Source: CALREJ01 sp035547395 (GTDB lineage: Bacteria; Patescibacteriota; Gracilibacteria; Peribacterales; Peribacteraceae). Taken from it: a DNA stretch of 64,000 nucleotides. The notes beneath the pieces were generated by a model. It saw nothing but the letters and a program-made list of their open reading frames with translations. It was not told the origin of the DNA and did no database searches. This document shows positions 18,008 to 25,835 of this stretch, one piece after another. The translations under genes and the position numbers were made by a program. The stretch covers positions 28,396 to 92,395 of the forward strand of contig DASZVA010000012.1 in NCBI GenBank assembly GCA_035547395.1, in the 5' to 3' direction. How positions within the stretch are numbered: position 1 is the first letter of the stretch; every line of letters starts with the position of its first letter.

Positions 18008-18219
18008 CCGGCGAATCGAAATCCTTTCGGGAACACCTGCTGGAAGCCCTGCACAAAACGCAGCTTCCACCGGAGCTGCAGCAGTTGCCCGGCGAATCCG
18101 ATGACGCGTGGGAGGAAAGGATTGCACAGCACCTGGCTACACGAAAAGAAATCGACACGGCACAATTCTGGACGCCGCAGCAATTGATGGACCTGCTGAA
18201 TCAGCTCCCCCGGCGCTGA
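18004..18219 (+). CDS. Small acidic protein coupled to the sulfotransferase
   Basis: This soluble 71-residue, mostly helical protein is rich in Leu, Gln and Glu. Its ATG overlaps the sulfotransferase stop (ATGA), a strong sign of translational coupling and probably of a joint role. There is no signal peptide, cysteine or known motif. It ends 22 bp before the convergent sufB stop. I do not recognise the family. Confidence 0.6.
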   Translation: MTGESKSFREHLLEALHKTQLPPELQQLPGESDDAWEERIAQHLATRKEIDTAQFWTPQQLMDLLNQLPRR

Positions 18220-18241
18220 ATCGACGACGCTGTAATGGATC

Positions 18242-19714
18242 TCAACCAACACTGCCTTCCATCTCCAATTCTATGAGTCGGTTCATTTCAACCGCGTACT
18301 CAAGCGGCAGCTGGCGGACGATCGGCTCGATGAAGCCGTTGACGATCATCGCTCTCGCTTCTTCCTCCGGAATGCCGCGCGAGCAGAGATAGAAGATGTC
18401 CTCCTCGCTGAGTTTGCCGACCGTCGCCTCGTGCGCGATCGTCACGTCGTTGTTGCGGATCTGAATGTCCGGGATAGTATCCGTGCGCGAGATTTCATCG
18501 AGGAGCAATGCATCGCACTCCACGTTCGCCGTGCAATCGTGCGCATGGGGCGCGATCTTGAGCTGACCGCGATAGACTGCAACGCCGCCCGCTTTGCTGA
18601 TCGATTTTGATGTCACCTTCGATGATGTGTGCGGCGCCAGATGAAAGACCTTCGCTCCCGTGTCCTGCCACTGGTTTTCATTCGCGAACGCGATCGCCAG
18701 GTGATCGCACCGCGCGCCCTCGCCTACAAGGACGGAACACGGGTAGAGCATCGTCACGCCCGATCCCATGTTGCCGCCGATCCATTCCATCGTTGCGTCT
18801 TTCTCCACAATCGCGCGCTTGGTGTTCAGGTTATACGTGTCCCTGCTCCAGTTTTCGACGGAAGAGTAGCGGCACTTGGCGCCGGGTTTGACGAAGATTT
18901 CGACAAGGCCGGCATGGAGTCCCTGGCTGCCGTATTTCGGCGCGGAGCATCCTTCGATGTAATGCGCGTCGGCATCGTCCTCCACGATGATCAGCGTATG
19001 TTCGAACTGGCCCATGTTCTTGGCATTCATGCGGAAGTACGCCTGCAGCGGCTCGCGCACCTTCACGCCTTTCGGCACATACAGAAACGTTCCCCCGCTC
19101 CACACCGCACCGTGCAGTGCCGCGAATTTGTGGTCGGTATTCGGCACGCACTTCATGAAATATTTTTGGACGAGATCCGGGTGTTGCTGCACTGCATCGT
19201 CCATGTCGAGGAAGATCACACCGAGCTCCTCCCATTCTTTTTTCAGATTGTGATAGACCATCTCGCTCTCGTACTGCGCTCCGACGCCGGCGAGCATCTT
19301 TCTTTCGGCTTCGGGAATGCCGAGGCGGTCGTACACGCGGCGGATGTCCTCTGGTACCTCGGCCCAATCGTTCGTTTCGGTCGTTCCCGCGGACGCGTAA
19401 TAAATAATATCATCGAGATCGAGTTTTGAGAGATCCGCTCCCCACGTCGGCATCGGCTTCTCTCGGAAAATCTGCAATGACTTCAATCGATGTTCCAGCA
19501 TCCATGCCGGCTCATTTTTATCAGCTGAAATCTTGCGGACCAGTTCTTCATCCACTCCTCTCTTCACACCATCGGCATATGGCGCGGGGTTCGCGGTGTC
19601 GAAGATGTCGCGGCTAAGTTCGCCGAAGATCATTTTGTCTTCGGTCTGCGGAGCCGATGACCTGTCCGCCGTAGCTTTAGTGGAGGTGGAAAGAGGCTTT
19701 TTGACGCGGGTCAT
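18242..19714 (-). CDS. sufB: Fe-S cluster assembly protein SufB
   Basis: SufB, 490 residues, is the main scaffold subunit of SufBC2D. Typical segments are YEAS-type IIYYASAGTT early on, the core GGTFLYVPKGVKV, YIEGCSAPKYG and the C-terminal RNNDVTIAHEATVGKLSEED with YLCSRGIPEEEARAMIVNGF. The start ATG at 19714 is 9 nt after TATACT, a leaderless layout; the longer frame from 19750 would start upstream of that promoter. Unlike classical suf operons, sufC lies 4.6 kb away and no sufS/sufU is seen. Confidence 0.95.
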   Translation of the reverse strand: MTRVKKPLSTSTKATADRSSAPQTEDKMIFGELSRDIFDTANPAPYADGVKRGVDEELVRKISADKNEPAWMLEHRLKSLQIFREKPMPTWGADLSKLDLDDIIYYASAGTTETNDWAEVPEDIRRVYDRLGIPEAERKMLAGVGAQYESEMVYHNLKKEWEELGVIFLDMDDAVQQHPDLVQKYFMKCVPNTDHKFAALHGAVWSGGTFLYVPKGVKVREPLQAYFRMNAKNMGQFEHTLIIVEDDADAHYIEGCSAPKYGSQGLHAGLVEIFVKPGAKCRYSSVENWSRDTYNLNTKRAIVEKDATMEWIGGNMGSGVTMLYPCSVLVGEGARCDHLAIAFANENQWQDTGAKVFHLAPHTSSKVTSKSISKAGGVAVYRGQLKIAPHAHDCTANVECDALLLDEISRTDTIPDIQIRNNDVTIAHEATVGKLSEEDIFYLCSRGIPEEEARAMIVNGFIEPIVRQLPLEYAVEMNRLIELEMEGSVG

Positions 19715-19765
19715 GGAGATGAGAGTATACGGCAAAACTTCGAAACACACAGGCGTTCACCCGCT

Positions 19766-20290
19766 TTAATTGAAGACGCTGTTCTGCAGAATGGACTGCC
19801 TCCCTTCCAGAATGACATCCTTCACAAGCGCACGACAATTTTCGACGGTCAATTGAACAACCCCTTCCTCGGGAGCATCCCCAACCTGCGCTTCCTGCAG
19901 CAAAGTCATGCACATCTCACGATAATCCATCTCCATGAAATAACTACTGTTACAACGCGACAGTATGGCAAATATATTTCGCCGTTCCATCAAAAGATGC
20001 CACATGGTTTTCTGTCCCTCTTGAAAACAAATCTCAACAAGATCTTGGAATTCATGAGTAGACATCATAAGAACGCTTCCTTCCTCGAGAAAAGACAAAA
20101 ATTTCTGTAACGAATCCGAGAGCGCTTCATCGGCAATAATGCGCGGATGCAAGGCATCCCATTCATCCAATATGTGCTGCCGTCGCTCAGCCGCCGTAGG
20201 ATCGTCTGCCAAGAAACATTCAAGATAGCTCTTTCCGCTTTCCGCACATTCGCCCATGCCTTCCATATAGTGATAAGCCATATGACACAT
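19766..20290 (-). CDS. Hypothetical helical protein
   Basis: This soluble, acidic protein of about 174 residues is rich in Met, Glu and Cys, with no signal peptide or membrane helix. The start is uncertain among ATG 20290, ATG 20281 and TTG 20302. Its style (short helices, many Met/Cys, lower GC than neighbours) resembles the unknown proteins at 23942 and 53733, which may point to a common origin. No motif is recognised. Confidence 0.5.
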   Translation of the reverse strand: MCHMAYHYMEGMGECAESGKSYLECFLADDPTAAERRQHILDEWDALHPRIIADEALSDSLQKFLSFLEEGSVLMMSTHEFQDLVEICFQEGQKTMWHLLMERRNIFAILSRCNSSYFMEMDYREMCMTLLQEAQVGDAPEEGVVQLTVENCRALVKDVILEGRQSILQNSVFN

Positions 20291-20367
20291 TGACCGTATC
20301 AAGCAATATCCTGAAATAGGAGCGGCATTCTAGTCCAACACCATATGTCGTCAACCTCGGATTCGGC

Positions 20368-21042
20368 TCACTTCACCAGCTGCACGCTCTTCACGATGTT
20401 CTCCAGATAACTCCATTCCTCAGACGAATTCTCGCCGCAGTAGGTGGAGAACTGGTAGTTATACTTCTGCCCGATCACCTCCATGGTCGGATAGCTGCAT
20501 GCGCCGGCGTCGGTGTATTGCACGACGGTAAGGCCGCTGATGACGCGCGTCTGGGTGGTGGGAGTGACGGCGCTGTCCGCACCTTCGATGGATCGCACGG
20601 CGGCCTGTGCGGTGCGGGGGCGCAGGAACTTCAACACGTACTGATGCGTCAGGTCGCAGCTATTGTCCTCCGCGGTGTACGCACTCGACTGCGGCGGACC
20701 GAACTCGAGTGATCCGTACGGATTGTCATCGTCGGCCGGGCGGGTTGCATACGCCGGCAATCTCATGGAGTCGTAACCCCATTGGTTGTTGTAGGGAATC
20801 ACGAAACTGAGACCCTGTTGGCTGCTGCGGTACGTCACGGTCGTATTCGCGGCATCAGTATTGAGCACAGGACACGGCGCGGGCGCCACCGAATGCTGCG
20901 CGACTGCGGCAGCGGACGACATCGCCTCGGGCGGAGGCAGGGGCGTGCCGCTCTCGTCATACGGAATCGCCGTGCTGCAGGCGCCCAAAAGAGACGCTGA
21001 AACCGAAACGGACAGAAGAGAGAGGAGGGGCTTTGTGCGCAT
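20368..21042 (-). CDS. Lipoprotein, paralogue of the next gene
   Basis: This 224-residue protein has a signal peptide with lipobox LLGAC. The mature part has regularly placed cysteines and beta-rich segments (GLSFVIPYNNQWGYDSMRLP, SGLTVVQYTDAGACSYPTME). Start ATG at 21042 is 8 nt after TATACT. The gene at 21114 has the same order of motifs (GL..PY, FGPP, a sentence-like C-SxPxxEV, then a C-terminal helix), so the two are tandem paralogues. Extracytoplasmic, function unknown. Confidence 0.65.
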   Translation of the reverse strand: MRTKPLLSLLSVSVSASLLGACSTAIPYDESGTPLPPPEAMSSAAAVAQHSVAPAPCPVLNTDAANTTVTYRSSQQGLSFVIPYNNQWGYDSMRLPAYATRPADDDNPYGSLEFGPPQSSAYTAEDNSCDLTHQYVLKFLRPRTAQAAVRSIEGADSAVTPTTQTRVISGLTVVQYTDAGACSYPTMEVIGQKYNYQFSTYCGENSSEEWSYLENIVKSVQLVK

Positions 21043-21113
21043 CTGCATGCAGTATAGCAGAGGACGCAATCGTCATCCCCTGTTCCGTCCGCATTTATGA
21101 TTCGTAACAACAA

Positions 21114-21788
21114 TCACTGTGCCTTCATCGATGCGGCAATCTGTTCCAGCGACTGCAGGCTATGCGCGTACGAACCATCAAGCGCCGCGCAGGACATGCC
21201 GAGGATATAGTTTGAGGTTGAGCCGCTCACTTCCAGCATCGGCACAGAGCAGACGGAGGCATCCATCGTCCAGGTGACGGCGGACAGATCGCCGATCGCC
21301 GTGATCGCGACGGGGTGGCCCGTTTGTCCGTAGGTCGCCTCCATCGTCTTCTGCGTAAGTGAAGCGGGGCGGGGCGGACCGAAGGTCAGCGTGTAGGCGC
21401 GGGTGGCGGTGCAGGTTTTCCCCTGATCGGTCGATCCGTACACGACGGGGCCGAATGCGATACCGTCCTGCAGCTGCAGGTAGGGTGGCAGCTTGCCCCC
21501 GTCCGCATCCGTCCAGGCGGAGGTATACGGCAGGGTCATGAAAAGTCCGTGTGCGGTATCCGTGAAGGGCGCCTGCGTATCGGCAATGGCAAAAGACTGA
21601 TGCGTGTTGCAGAATGTCGGATCAACCTGCTGAGCGGACGTCTCGGGAAGTTGCTGCGTCTGGATCTGCGTGACGTCGGCAGTCTGCGGAGCGGATGTTC
21701 CGCCGATCACGTGCGTCTCCTGCAGAATCGTGACGAGCACGACCAGCACGATGAGCACAAAGCCGATGGCGGGGATGGCGCGCCTCAT
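21114..21788 (-). CDS. Membrane-anchored paralogue of the neighbouring lipoprotein
   Basis: This 224-residue protein has one N-terminal transmembrane helix (AIPAIGFVLIVLVVLVTILQ) instead of a lipobox. The outer domain matches its neighbour: GLFMTLPYTSAW, LTFGPPRPASLTQKTMEATY, ASVCSVPMLEVSGSTSNYIL and a final amphipathic helix. Three cysteine positions are shared, suggesting disulfides. Start ATG at 21788; TATACT lies 14 nt upstream. It is an old tandem duplication with a change of anchoring mode. Confidence 0.6.
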   Translation of the reverse strand: MRRAIPAIGFVLIVLVVLVTILQETHVIGGTSAPQTADVTQIQTQQLPETSAQQVDPTFCNTHQSFAIADTQAPFTDTAHGLFMTLPYTSAWTDADGGKLPPYLQLQDGIAFGPVVYGSTDQGKTCTATRAYTLTFGPPRPASLTQKTMEATYGQTGHPVAITAIGDLSAVTWTMDASVCSVPMLEVSGSTSNYILGMSCAALDGSYAHSLQSLEQIAASMKAQ

Positions 21789-21832
21789 GGAAACAGTGAG
21801 ACAGTATAGGACGCAGCGGGATACGCGCATAG

Positions 21833-21869
21833 AAAAAATCCCGCAGCCGCATGATGGCGGCTGCGGGAT
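21833..21869 (-). terminator. Rho-independent terminator
   Basis: ATCCCGCAGCCGCC/ATGCGGCTGCGGGAT hairpin, followed by TTTTTT on the minus strand. It ends the gene at 21884. Confidence 0.85.
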
Positions 21870-21883
21870 GGGTATCGGCAATC

Positions 21884-22459
21884 TCACGCTCCAACGAGCT
21901 GCGCGGCATGAACGGTCTCTTGCACGAGGCCGATGCCTCTCAGAAACAGCAAGCCGAGGGTGCGGGCGATCGCCCGGTCTTCATCCGGCAGATCCATGAG
22001 CGGCTGGAGGCTGAAGACCATCGGCATCGCCGACGGAACATCGATCCTCTCGGCGCCATCGGGCGCATGCTGCCGCAGGCAGACATACGGCTTTTCGGCC
22101 AGCACGCACACGTAGTTGGAGATCGCCGTAGATCTGCGGCTGGCAAGATCCACTCCGCTCTGCAGAAGAGCGGTCATAAAATCCTGAATGCGTTGCGCGC
22201 ATTCTTTCGGCGCCACGGAATACCCGAGATGCGCCGTGAATGCCCGGCGCGCCGCGTCCGTGAAGAGGCTGCTCACGTCGATATCCAGCTTTTCTGGGCA
22301 TCCGATCAGGGAAAATTCCCTGGTAGCGGCCAATAGAATCAACTCCCGGGTGTCGCTCACCATGACCTGCGTCCATCCCTTGGCGGGACGCAGCAGACCC
22401 ACGTACCACTCAACCGGTTTATCCGCCTTTTTGTCCGACGTATCCAACTCATCCGTCAC
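21884..22459 (-). CDS. Hypothetical soluble protein
   Basis: This 191-residue cytoplasmic-type protein has mixed alpha/beta content (KGWTQVMVSDTRELILLAAT, AFTAHLGYSVAPKECAQRIQ). GTG start with AAAGGAT about 8 nt upstream, so SD-led rather than leaderless. It has its own terminator. I recognise no family; the many buried-looking strands suggest a folded domain. Confidence 0.55.
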   Translation of the reverse strand: MTDELDTSDKKADKPVEWYVGLLRPAKGWTQVMVSDTRELILLAATREFSLIGCPEKLDIDVSSLFTDAARRAFTAHLGYSVAPKECAQRIQDFMTALLQSGVDLASRRSTAISNYVCVLAEKPYVCLRQHAPDGAERIDVPSAMPMVFSLQPLMDLPDEDRAIARTLGLLFLRGIGLVQETVHAAQLVGA

Positions 22460-22867
22460 AATACGATCCTTTCAAAAGATCAGAAACGTTTGCAATCCAC
22501 TCCAATGGATTGCCGATGCGCGGCAGTAAACAGAAGTGCGACTCGCAAGTCAAGGCTTCCACAAGCCATTTTTCCGCTGTCTCATGACGAAAAAACGACA
22601 AGCATGTTGTGCCATATGTGAAGTTTGATTGAAATCGTTTGGGAGCGCATACGATCGTCCACCGGATATCAGATCATCGATCGGATCCCGCCGGCAACGT
22701 CGACGGTCGTACACTCCGCGGCAAATCTCCGCGCATGCAAAAGAAAAACCCGGTTCTTAGAGCATTGCAAAAAATCCGCACGCCTGCTACAAACCGCTCC
22801 CGCTGTGCGCAGGAGCGCGCGGCGGTTTTGTTTTTTTACATCCGGGCACCAGTTCAAGGAGGTGGCT
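22460..22867. other. Intergenic region, 408 bp
   Basis: I see no protein-coding gene here. It separates two divergent units. The right half holds a terminator-like hairpin (22791-22838) only 30 bp before a small gene, which suggests a short transcript or attenuator. The left half shows no clear structure. Confidence 0.4.
22791..22838 (+). terminator. Terminator/attenuator ahead of a small membrane peptide
   Basis: AACCGCTCC pairs with GGAGCG and GCGGTT, followed by TTTTGTTTTTTT. No gene precedes it on this strand for more than 300 bp, so it may end a leader or small RNA. Confidence 0.5.
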
Positions 22868-22975
22868 ATGAAAACGAGCGTGAAGAATCGGCGCACGGAA
22901 TGGTATCGGGATTGTCTTGCCATCGTCTCGGCGGGCATTCTCGTCTTCTATCTCCTCACGGCCGTCTGCCGGTAA
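22868..22975 (+). CDS. Small membrane peptide (35 aa)
   Basis: The 35-residue product has a basic head (KTSVKNRRTEWYRD) followed by one hydrophobic helix (CLAIVSAGILVFYLLTAVC). AAGGAGGTGGCT directly before the ATG is the strongest Shine-Dalgarno in the window. A terminator hairpin lies upstream and another 60 bp downstream, so it is a free-standing unit with possible attenuation. It looks like many small regulatory membrane peptides or type I toxins, but nothing proves that. Confidence 0.5.
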   Translation: MKTSVKNRRTEWYRDCLAIVSAGILVFYLLTAVCR

Positions 22976-23037
22976 TCGACGGGTGCCGTGCCGTCTGACG
23001 GACTCCGTCAGGCATTCGTCTCCTGACCGGGAGGCAA

Positions 23038-23069
23038 CAAAAAGGGCGTCCGCATGGACGCCCTTTTTT
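23038..23069 (+). terminator. Bidirectional terminator
   Basis: AAAAAGGGCGTCC/GGACGCCCTTTTTT hairpin between the small peptide gene and the SIMPL gene. Confidence 0.9.
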
Positions 23070-23084
23070 CAATCAACGGAATGA

Positions 23085-23834
23085 TCAATCGAGTTCGTAC
23101 GTGATGCTGACATCGACCGTCACATCCTGATCACCGGACGGCACCGGCAACTGCGCTTTGGAATCGATCGCCGCTCCGCCGCCCATGCCATAGGCAAGCG
23201 GCACCGGCGGCTGCACGCCTCCGCCTTCGGTGAAGCCCTTCACGGCGCCGAGGTGTACGCCGAGTTGCTGCGCCAGCGTCTGCGCCTTCTGCTTCGCCTG
23301 CGTGATCGCCTTCGCGCGCGCGTCAGCCTGTACCTTTGACGGATCCTCGACGGTGAAGCTCACGCCGCCGGCCTGATTCGCGCCAGCGTCGGTCGCTGCC
23401 GAGACTACGCCGCTGGTCTTGGTCAGATCACGCACTTTTACGGTGAAGCTCTCGACGGCCTGGTAGCCGTTGAGCGTCTGCTTGCCATTGGTCCAATCAT
23501 AAGAGGGGTTGAGCGAGAAGTTGGACGTCGCAATGTCTTTCTTATCGATGCCCGCTTTCTGCAGCGCGTCATAAATGTCATTCATCGTCGTGCTCAGCTT
23601 GCTCATGGCAGCCTGCGACGTCGTCTGTACGCCGGTATCAAGACCGAAGTTGATCTGCGCGATATTGGGCGTGACAGTCGACTTGCCCTCGCCGGAGACG
23701 GTAATCGTGCCGGGAGGATTCACGTTTTTCACTTCGATATTCTTACCAACCAGGTAAAAAGCGCCGCCGATCACGACCGCCACGATGGGCAGCCACACGG
23801 GCGGACGGATATTGATGGTTTCCGTATTGGCCAT
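23085..23834 (-). CDS. SIMPL domain (DUF541) protein
   Basis: This 249-residue protein has one N-terminal membrane helix (about 14-32) and then the SIMPL domain: GTITVSGEGKSTVTPNIAQI opens it, and QAKQKAQTLAQQLGVHLGAV is the conserved helix. Family members are envelope proteins of uncertain function, linked in some bacteria to oxidative stress. ATG at 23834 starts directly before the membrane helix; a reading from 23876 adds an unlikely tail. The C-terminal strand ends a few residues before the stop, as usual. Confidence 0.8.
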   Translation of the reverse strand: MANTETINIRPPVWLPIVAVVIGGAFYLVGKNIEVKNVNPPGTITVSGEGKSTVTPNIAQINFGLDTGVQTTSQAAMSKLSTTMNDIYDALQKAGIDKKDIATSNFSLNPSYDWTNGKQTLNGYQAVESFTVKVRDLTKTSGVVSAATDAGANQAGGVSFTVEDPSKVQADARAKAITQAKQKAQTLAQQLGVHLGAVKGFTEGGGVQPPVPLAYGMGGGAAIDSKAQLPVPSGDQDVTVDVSITYELD

Positions 23835-23941
23835 AAAACGGATGGGGGGAAGGGAATGATGAACCCGTAGAGACACAGATCTCCCGTCAGTCTGACAAAG
23901 AATGTCGCAGGTTGGGCTTGCGGGAATAGGCGGATTGTCGG

Positions 23942-24328
23942 CTAAACAGCTGAGTCCCGATCGTATTCATCGAACAGTGCGCGCATTTCTCGCAGCAGAC
24001 GTTCACTTTCGCGTTTCTGTTCATCCAAGCTGAGTCTGAACAAAGTGGTATCTGCAATGGACCGGAGTCTGCCATTGTCATTCATAATCATCTGAAAGGC
24101 ATTTCTTACTCTCTGTTCATCTCCCTCATCGTGAACAATCGAACCGCCGGCAATATAAAGAACGGCTTCATAGACACGCATGATATTTTCGCGGCTCAGT
24201 TCTTCACCGTACAGCTGACGCAATTGCTCATCACATGTTCGAAAAAGATCATCAAATCTGCCATCGTCACTCCTTCGCGTCCGTTCCAAATACGGAGGAG
24301 AATTCAGATAGCGCTCGATCGGGTCCAT
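23942..24328 (-). CDS. Hypothetical protein coupled to sufC
   Basis: This 128-residue soluble helical protein is rich in Arg, Asp and Glu (EQRVRNAFQMIMNDNGRLRS, SLDEQKRESERLLREMRALF). Its ATG shares one base with the sufC stop (TAATG), so translation is probably coupled. Base composition is more AT-rich than sufC. No family recognised; a link to Fe-S assembly rests on position only. Confidence 0.5.
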   Translation of the reverse strand: MDPIERYLNSPPYLERTRRSDDGRFDDLFRTCDEQLRQLYGEELSRENIMRVYEAVLYIAGGSIVHDEGDEQRVRNAFQMIMNDNGRLRSIADTTLFRLSLDEQKRESERLLREMRALFDEYDRDSAV

Positions 24329-25134
24329 TATAAAGAGAGTGGAATGGTTGTTTTTTCTTCCTGTACACCGTATTTCTCGTAGCCTTCTTTCTCGAGGCGA
24401 TGCGCGAACGCCGCGTCCCCGCTTTCGACGATCTTTCCTTTCACCATCACGTGCACGCGATCCGGCGTGATGTAGTCCAGAATGCGCGCGTAGTGCGTGA
24501 CGATCAGTGCGGAAAAATCTGACCTCTGACCTCTGACCTCTGACTGCTTCAACGCATTCACTCCCTGTGCCACGATCTTGAGTGCATCGACGTCGAGTCC
24601 GGAATCCGTCTCGTCCATGAGCGCGAGGTGCGGATGCAGAATCGCCATCTGCAGAATCTCCGCCTTCTTCTTTTCACCTCCTGAAAATCCCTGGTTGAGA
24701 AAGCGTTCTGCGAACGCGGGGTCCATCTTGAGCTCCTGCATTTTTGCGACGAGCATTTTCTGAAATTGCATCGGGGAGAGGCGCTCGACATCGGGATTCA
24801 CAGCCGCGTGCGCGCGGTGCGCGGCGAGCAGAAAACTGCGCAAGCTCACTCCCGCGATTTCCTTCGGATACTGAAACGCGAGGAAGAGTCCGGCCTGCGC
24901 GCGCTCGTGGGGTTCCATCGCGAACAGATCCTTGCCGCGAAACATCACCGAGCCCGACGTGACGGTGTACGCCGGATGTCCCATAAGTGCACTCACCAGC
25001 GTCGATTTCCCCGATCCGTTCGGACCCATGATCGCGTGCACTTCGCCGTCGTTCATGTCCAGATTCAGCCCGCGCACGATCTCTTTGTCTGCAACAGACA
25101 CGTGGAGGTCGGTGATGGTGAGGAGGTTCGACAT
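24328..25134 (-). CDS. sufC: Fe-S assembly ATPase SufC
   Basis: SufC, 268 residues, is the ABC-type ATPase of SufBC2D: Walker A GPNGSGKST (37-45), signature FSGGEKKKAE, Walker B LALMDETDSGLD and the switch IVTHY. Around residues 197-206 an extra EVRGQRSDF segment, encoded by four heptamers, sits just before the conserved ALIVTHY strand; typical SufC proteins are slightly shorter (about 250). The start ATG follows TATGCT by 8 nt. It is separated from sufB by six genes. Confidence 0.95.
   Translation of the reverse strand: MSNLLTITDLHVSVADKEIVRGLNLDMNDGEVHAIMGPNGSGKSTLVSALMGHPAYTVTSGSVMFRGKDLFAMEPHERAQAGLFLAFQYPKEIAGVSLRSFLLAAHRAHAAVNPDVERLSPMQFQKMLVAKMQELKMDPAFAERFLNQGFSGGEKKKAEILQMAILHPHLALMDETDSGLDVDALKIVAQGVNALKQSEVRGQRSDFSALIVTHYARILDYITPDRVHVMVKGKIVESGDAAFAHRLEKEGYEKYGVQEEKTTIPLSL
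24518..24545. repeat. In-frame heptamer array within sufC
   Basis: TCTGACC three times and TCTGACT once, all inside the coding frame; on the coding strand (GTCAGAG)n. It lies in the loop before the strand carrying the ABC H-motif. Only one arm is present here. Confidence 0.8.
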
Positions 25135-25151
25135 GGGCGTGCAGCATAGCA

Positions 25152-25179
25152 GAAAAAATGCCGCCTTTTGAGGGGCGGC
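25152..25179 (-). terminator. Terminator of the small peptide gene
   Basis: GCCGCC (minus 25179-25174) and GGCGGC (25165-25160) with a TTTTTT run in the minus direction. It follows the 25211-25309 ORF and precedes sufC. Confidence 0.6.
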
Positions 25180-25210
25180 GATGGCAACGCTCGCACACTG
25201 CCATGATGAG

Positions 25211-25309
25211 TCATCTGCCAGTCAGAAAAATTGCCAGCAGAAGCCCGAGCCATCCGACCACAGCTACAGCAATATGTGACGGGGAGGGCCCCAAATAATG
25301 CATCCTCAT
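25211..25309 (-). CDS. Possible small membrane peptide (32 aa)
   Basis: The ORF has one hydrophobic helix (HIAVAVVGWLGLLLAIFLTG). AGGGGGA lies about 8 nt before the ATG, and a rho-independent hairpin lies just downstream, before sufC. These two signals together support a real unit, but the ORF is short and I know no homologue. Confidence 0.4.
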   Translation of the reverse strand: MRMHYLGPSPSHIAVAVVGWLGLLLAIFLTGR

Positions 25310-25403
25310 TTTTTATTCCCCCTTTCGGTCAAAAATAAGGAATTTTGGGACATCGGACTTTTGCAAAGATACAATTCAAATAGTCGATAGTCTACTCTTC
25401 GAA

Positions 25404-25436
25404 ACCTAGCCCTATCCCTAGCCCTATCCCTATACT
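25404..25436 (+). promoter_or_regulatory. Ferredoxin promoter with CCCTAN hexamer tract
   Basis: Five hexamers (ACCTAG, CCCTAT, CCCTAG, CCCTAT, CCCTAT) run straight into the -10 box TATACT (25431-25436), 9 nt before the ATG. The tract occupies the -35 region. The other strand has four G-runs with 3-nt loops, a G-quadruplex pattern. Confidence 0.6.
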
Positions 25437-25445
25437 CACCGCCCG

Positions 25446-25733
25446 ATGCCCAAAGTCACCTTTGTGCAAAGCAACGGCCAGATCACCGAAGTGCAGGCGG
25501 AGGACGGACAGACGATCCTCAGTATCGCGCTCGATGCGGGAATCCCCATGGAACACGCCTGCGGCGGCAACGGATTCTGCACCACCTGCATGTGCAAAGT
25601 GCAAAACGGCATGGAGAACTTAAGCCCGCGCAACGAGAACGAAGAAAACATGGGCATCGTGAACGATCCCGACAGACTCAGCTGCCAGAGTCAGGTGCAC
25701 GGGGATGTGAGGGTGGAAGTGATTGAGTACTAG
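25446..25733 (+). CDS. fdx: Adrenodoxin-type 2Fe-2S ferredoxin
   Basis: The 95-residue protein has the beta-grasp ferredoxin pattern with cluster ligands in CGGNGFCTTC (C-x5-C-x2-C) and a fourth Cys in RLSCQSQ, typical of the ISC/adrenodoxin class rather than plant type (C-x4-C-x2-C). It likely carries electrons to Fe-S assembly or to a redox enzyme. The start is ATG at 25446 after a hexamer tract and TATACT. Its stop codon TAG is the first TAG of a heptamer array. Confidence 0.9.
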   Translation: MPKVTFVQSNGQITEVQAEDGQTILSIALDAGIPMEHACGGNGFCTTCMCKVQNGMENLSPRNENEENMGIVNDPDRLSCQSQVHGDVRVEVIEY

Positions 25734-25832
25734 ATGTTAGGTGTTAGGTTCTAGCTTTTAGCTTCTTTAAAGATATTAAAAAAATAATTTCCATATAGAA
25801 GCTAACACCTAAAAGCTAGCGGCTAAAACCTG
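25731..25832. repeat. Inverted heptamer arrays between fdx and a convergent TPR gene
   Basis: On the left, TAG occurs every 7 bp at 25731, 25738, 25745, 25752 and 25759 (the first is the fdx stop). On the right, CTA occurs every 7 bp at 25802, 25809, 25816 and 25823. The arms can pair (for example GCTTTTAG with CTAAAAGC), so the element may also act as a two-way terminator. Confidence 0.8.
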
Positions 25833-25835
25833 TTC

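Noticed and set aside
22460..22790. A known riboswitch class
   Set aside because: I could not match conserved motifs of any class; only the terminator-like hairpin is supported.
25404..25436. Telomere or chromosome end
   Set aside because: Tracts are short, occur many times inside the sequence and always sit before genes.
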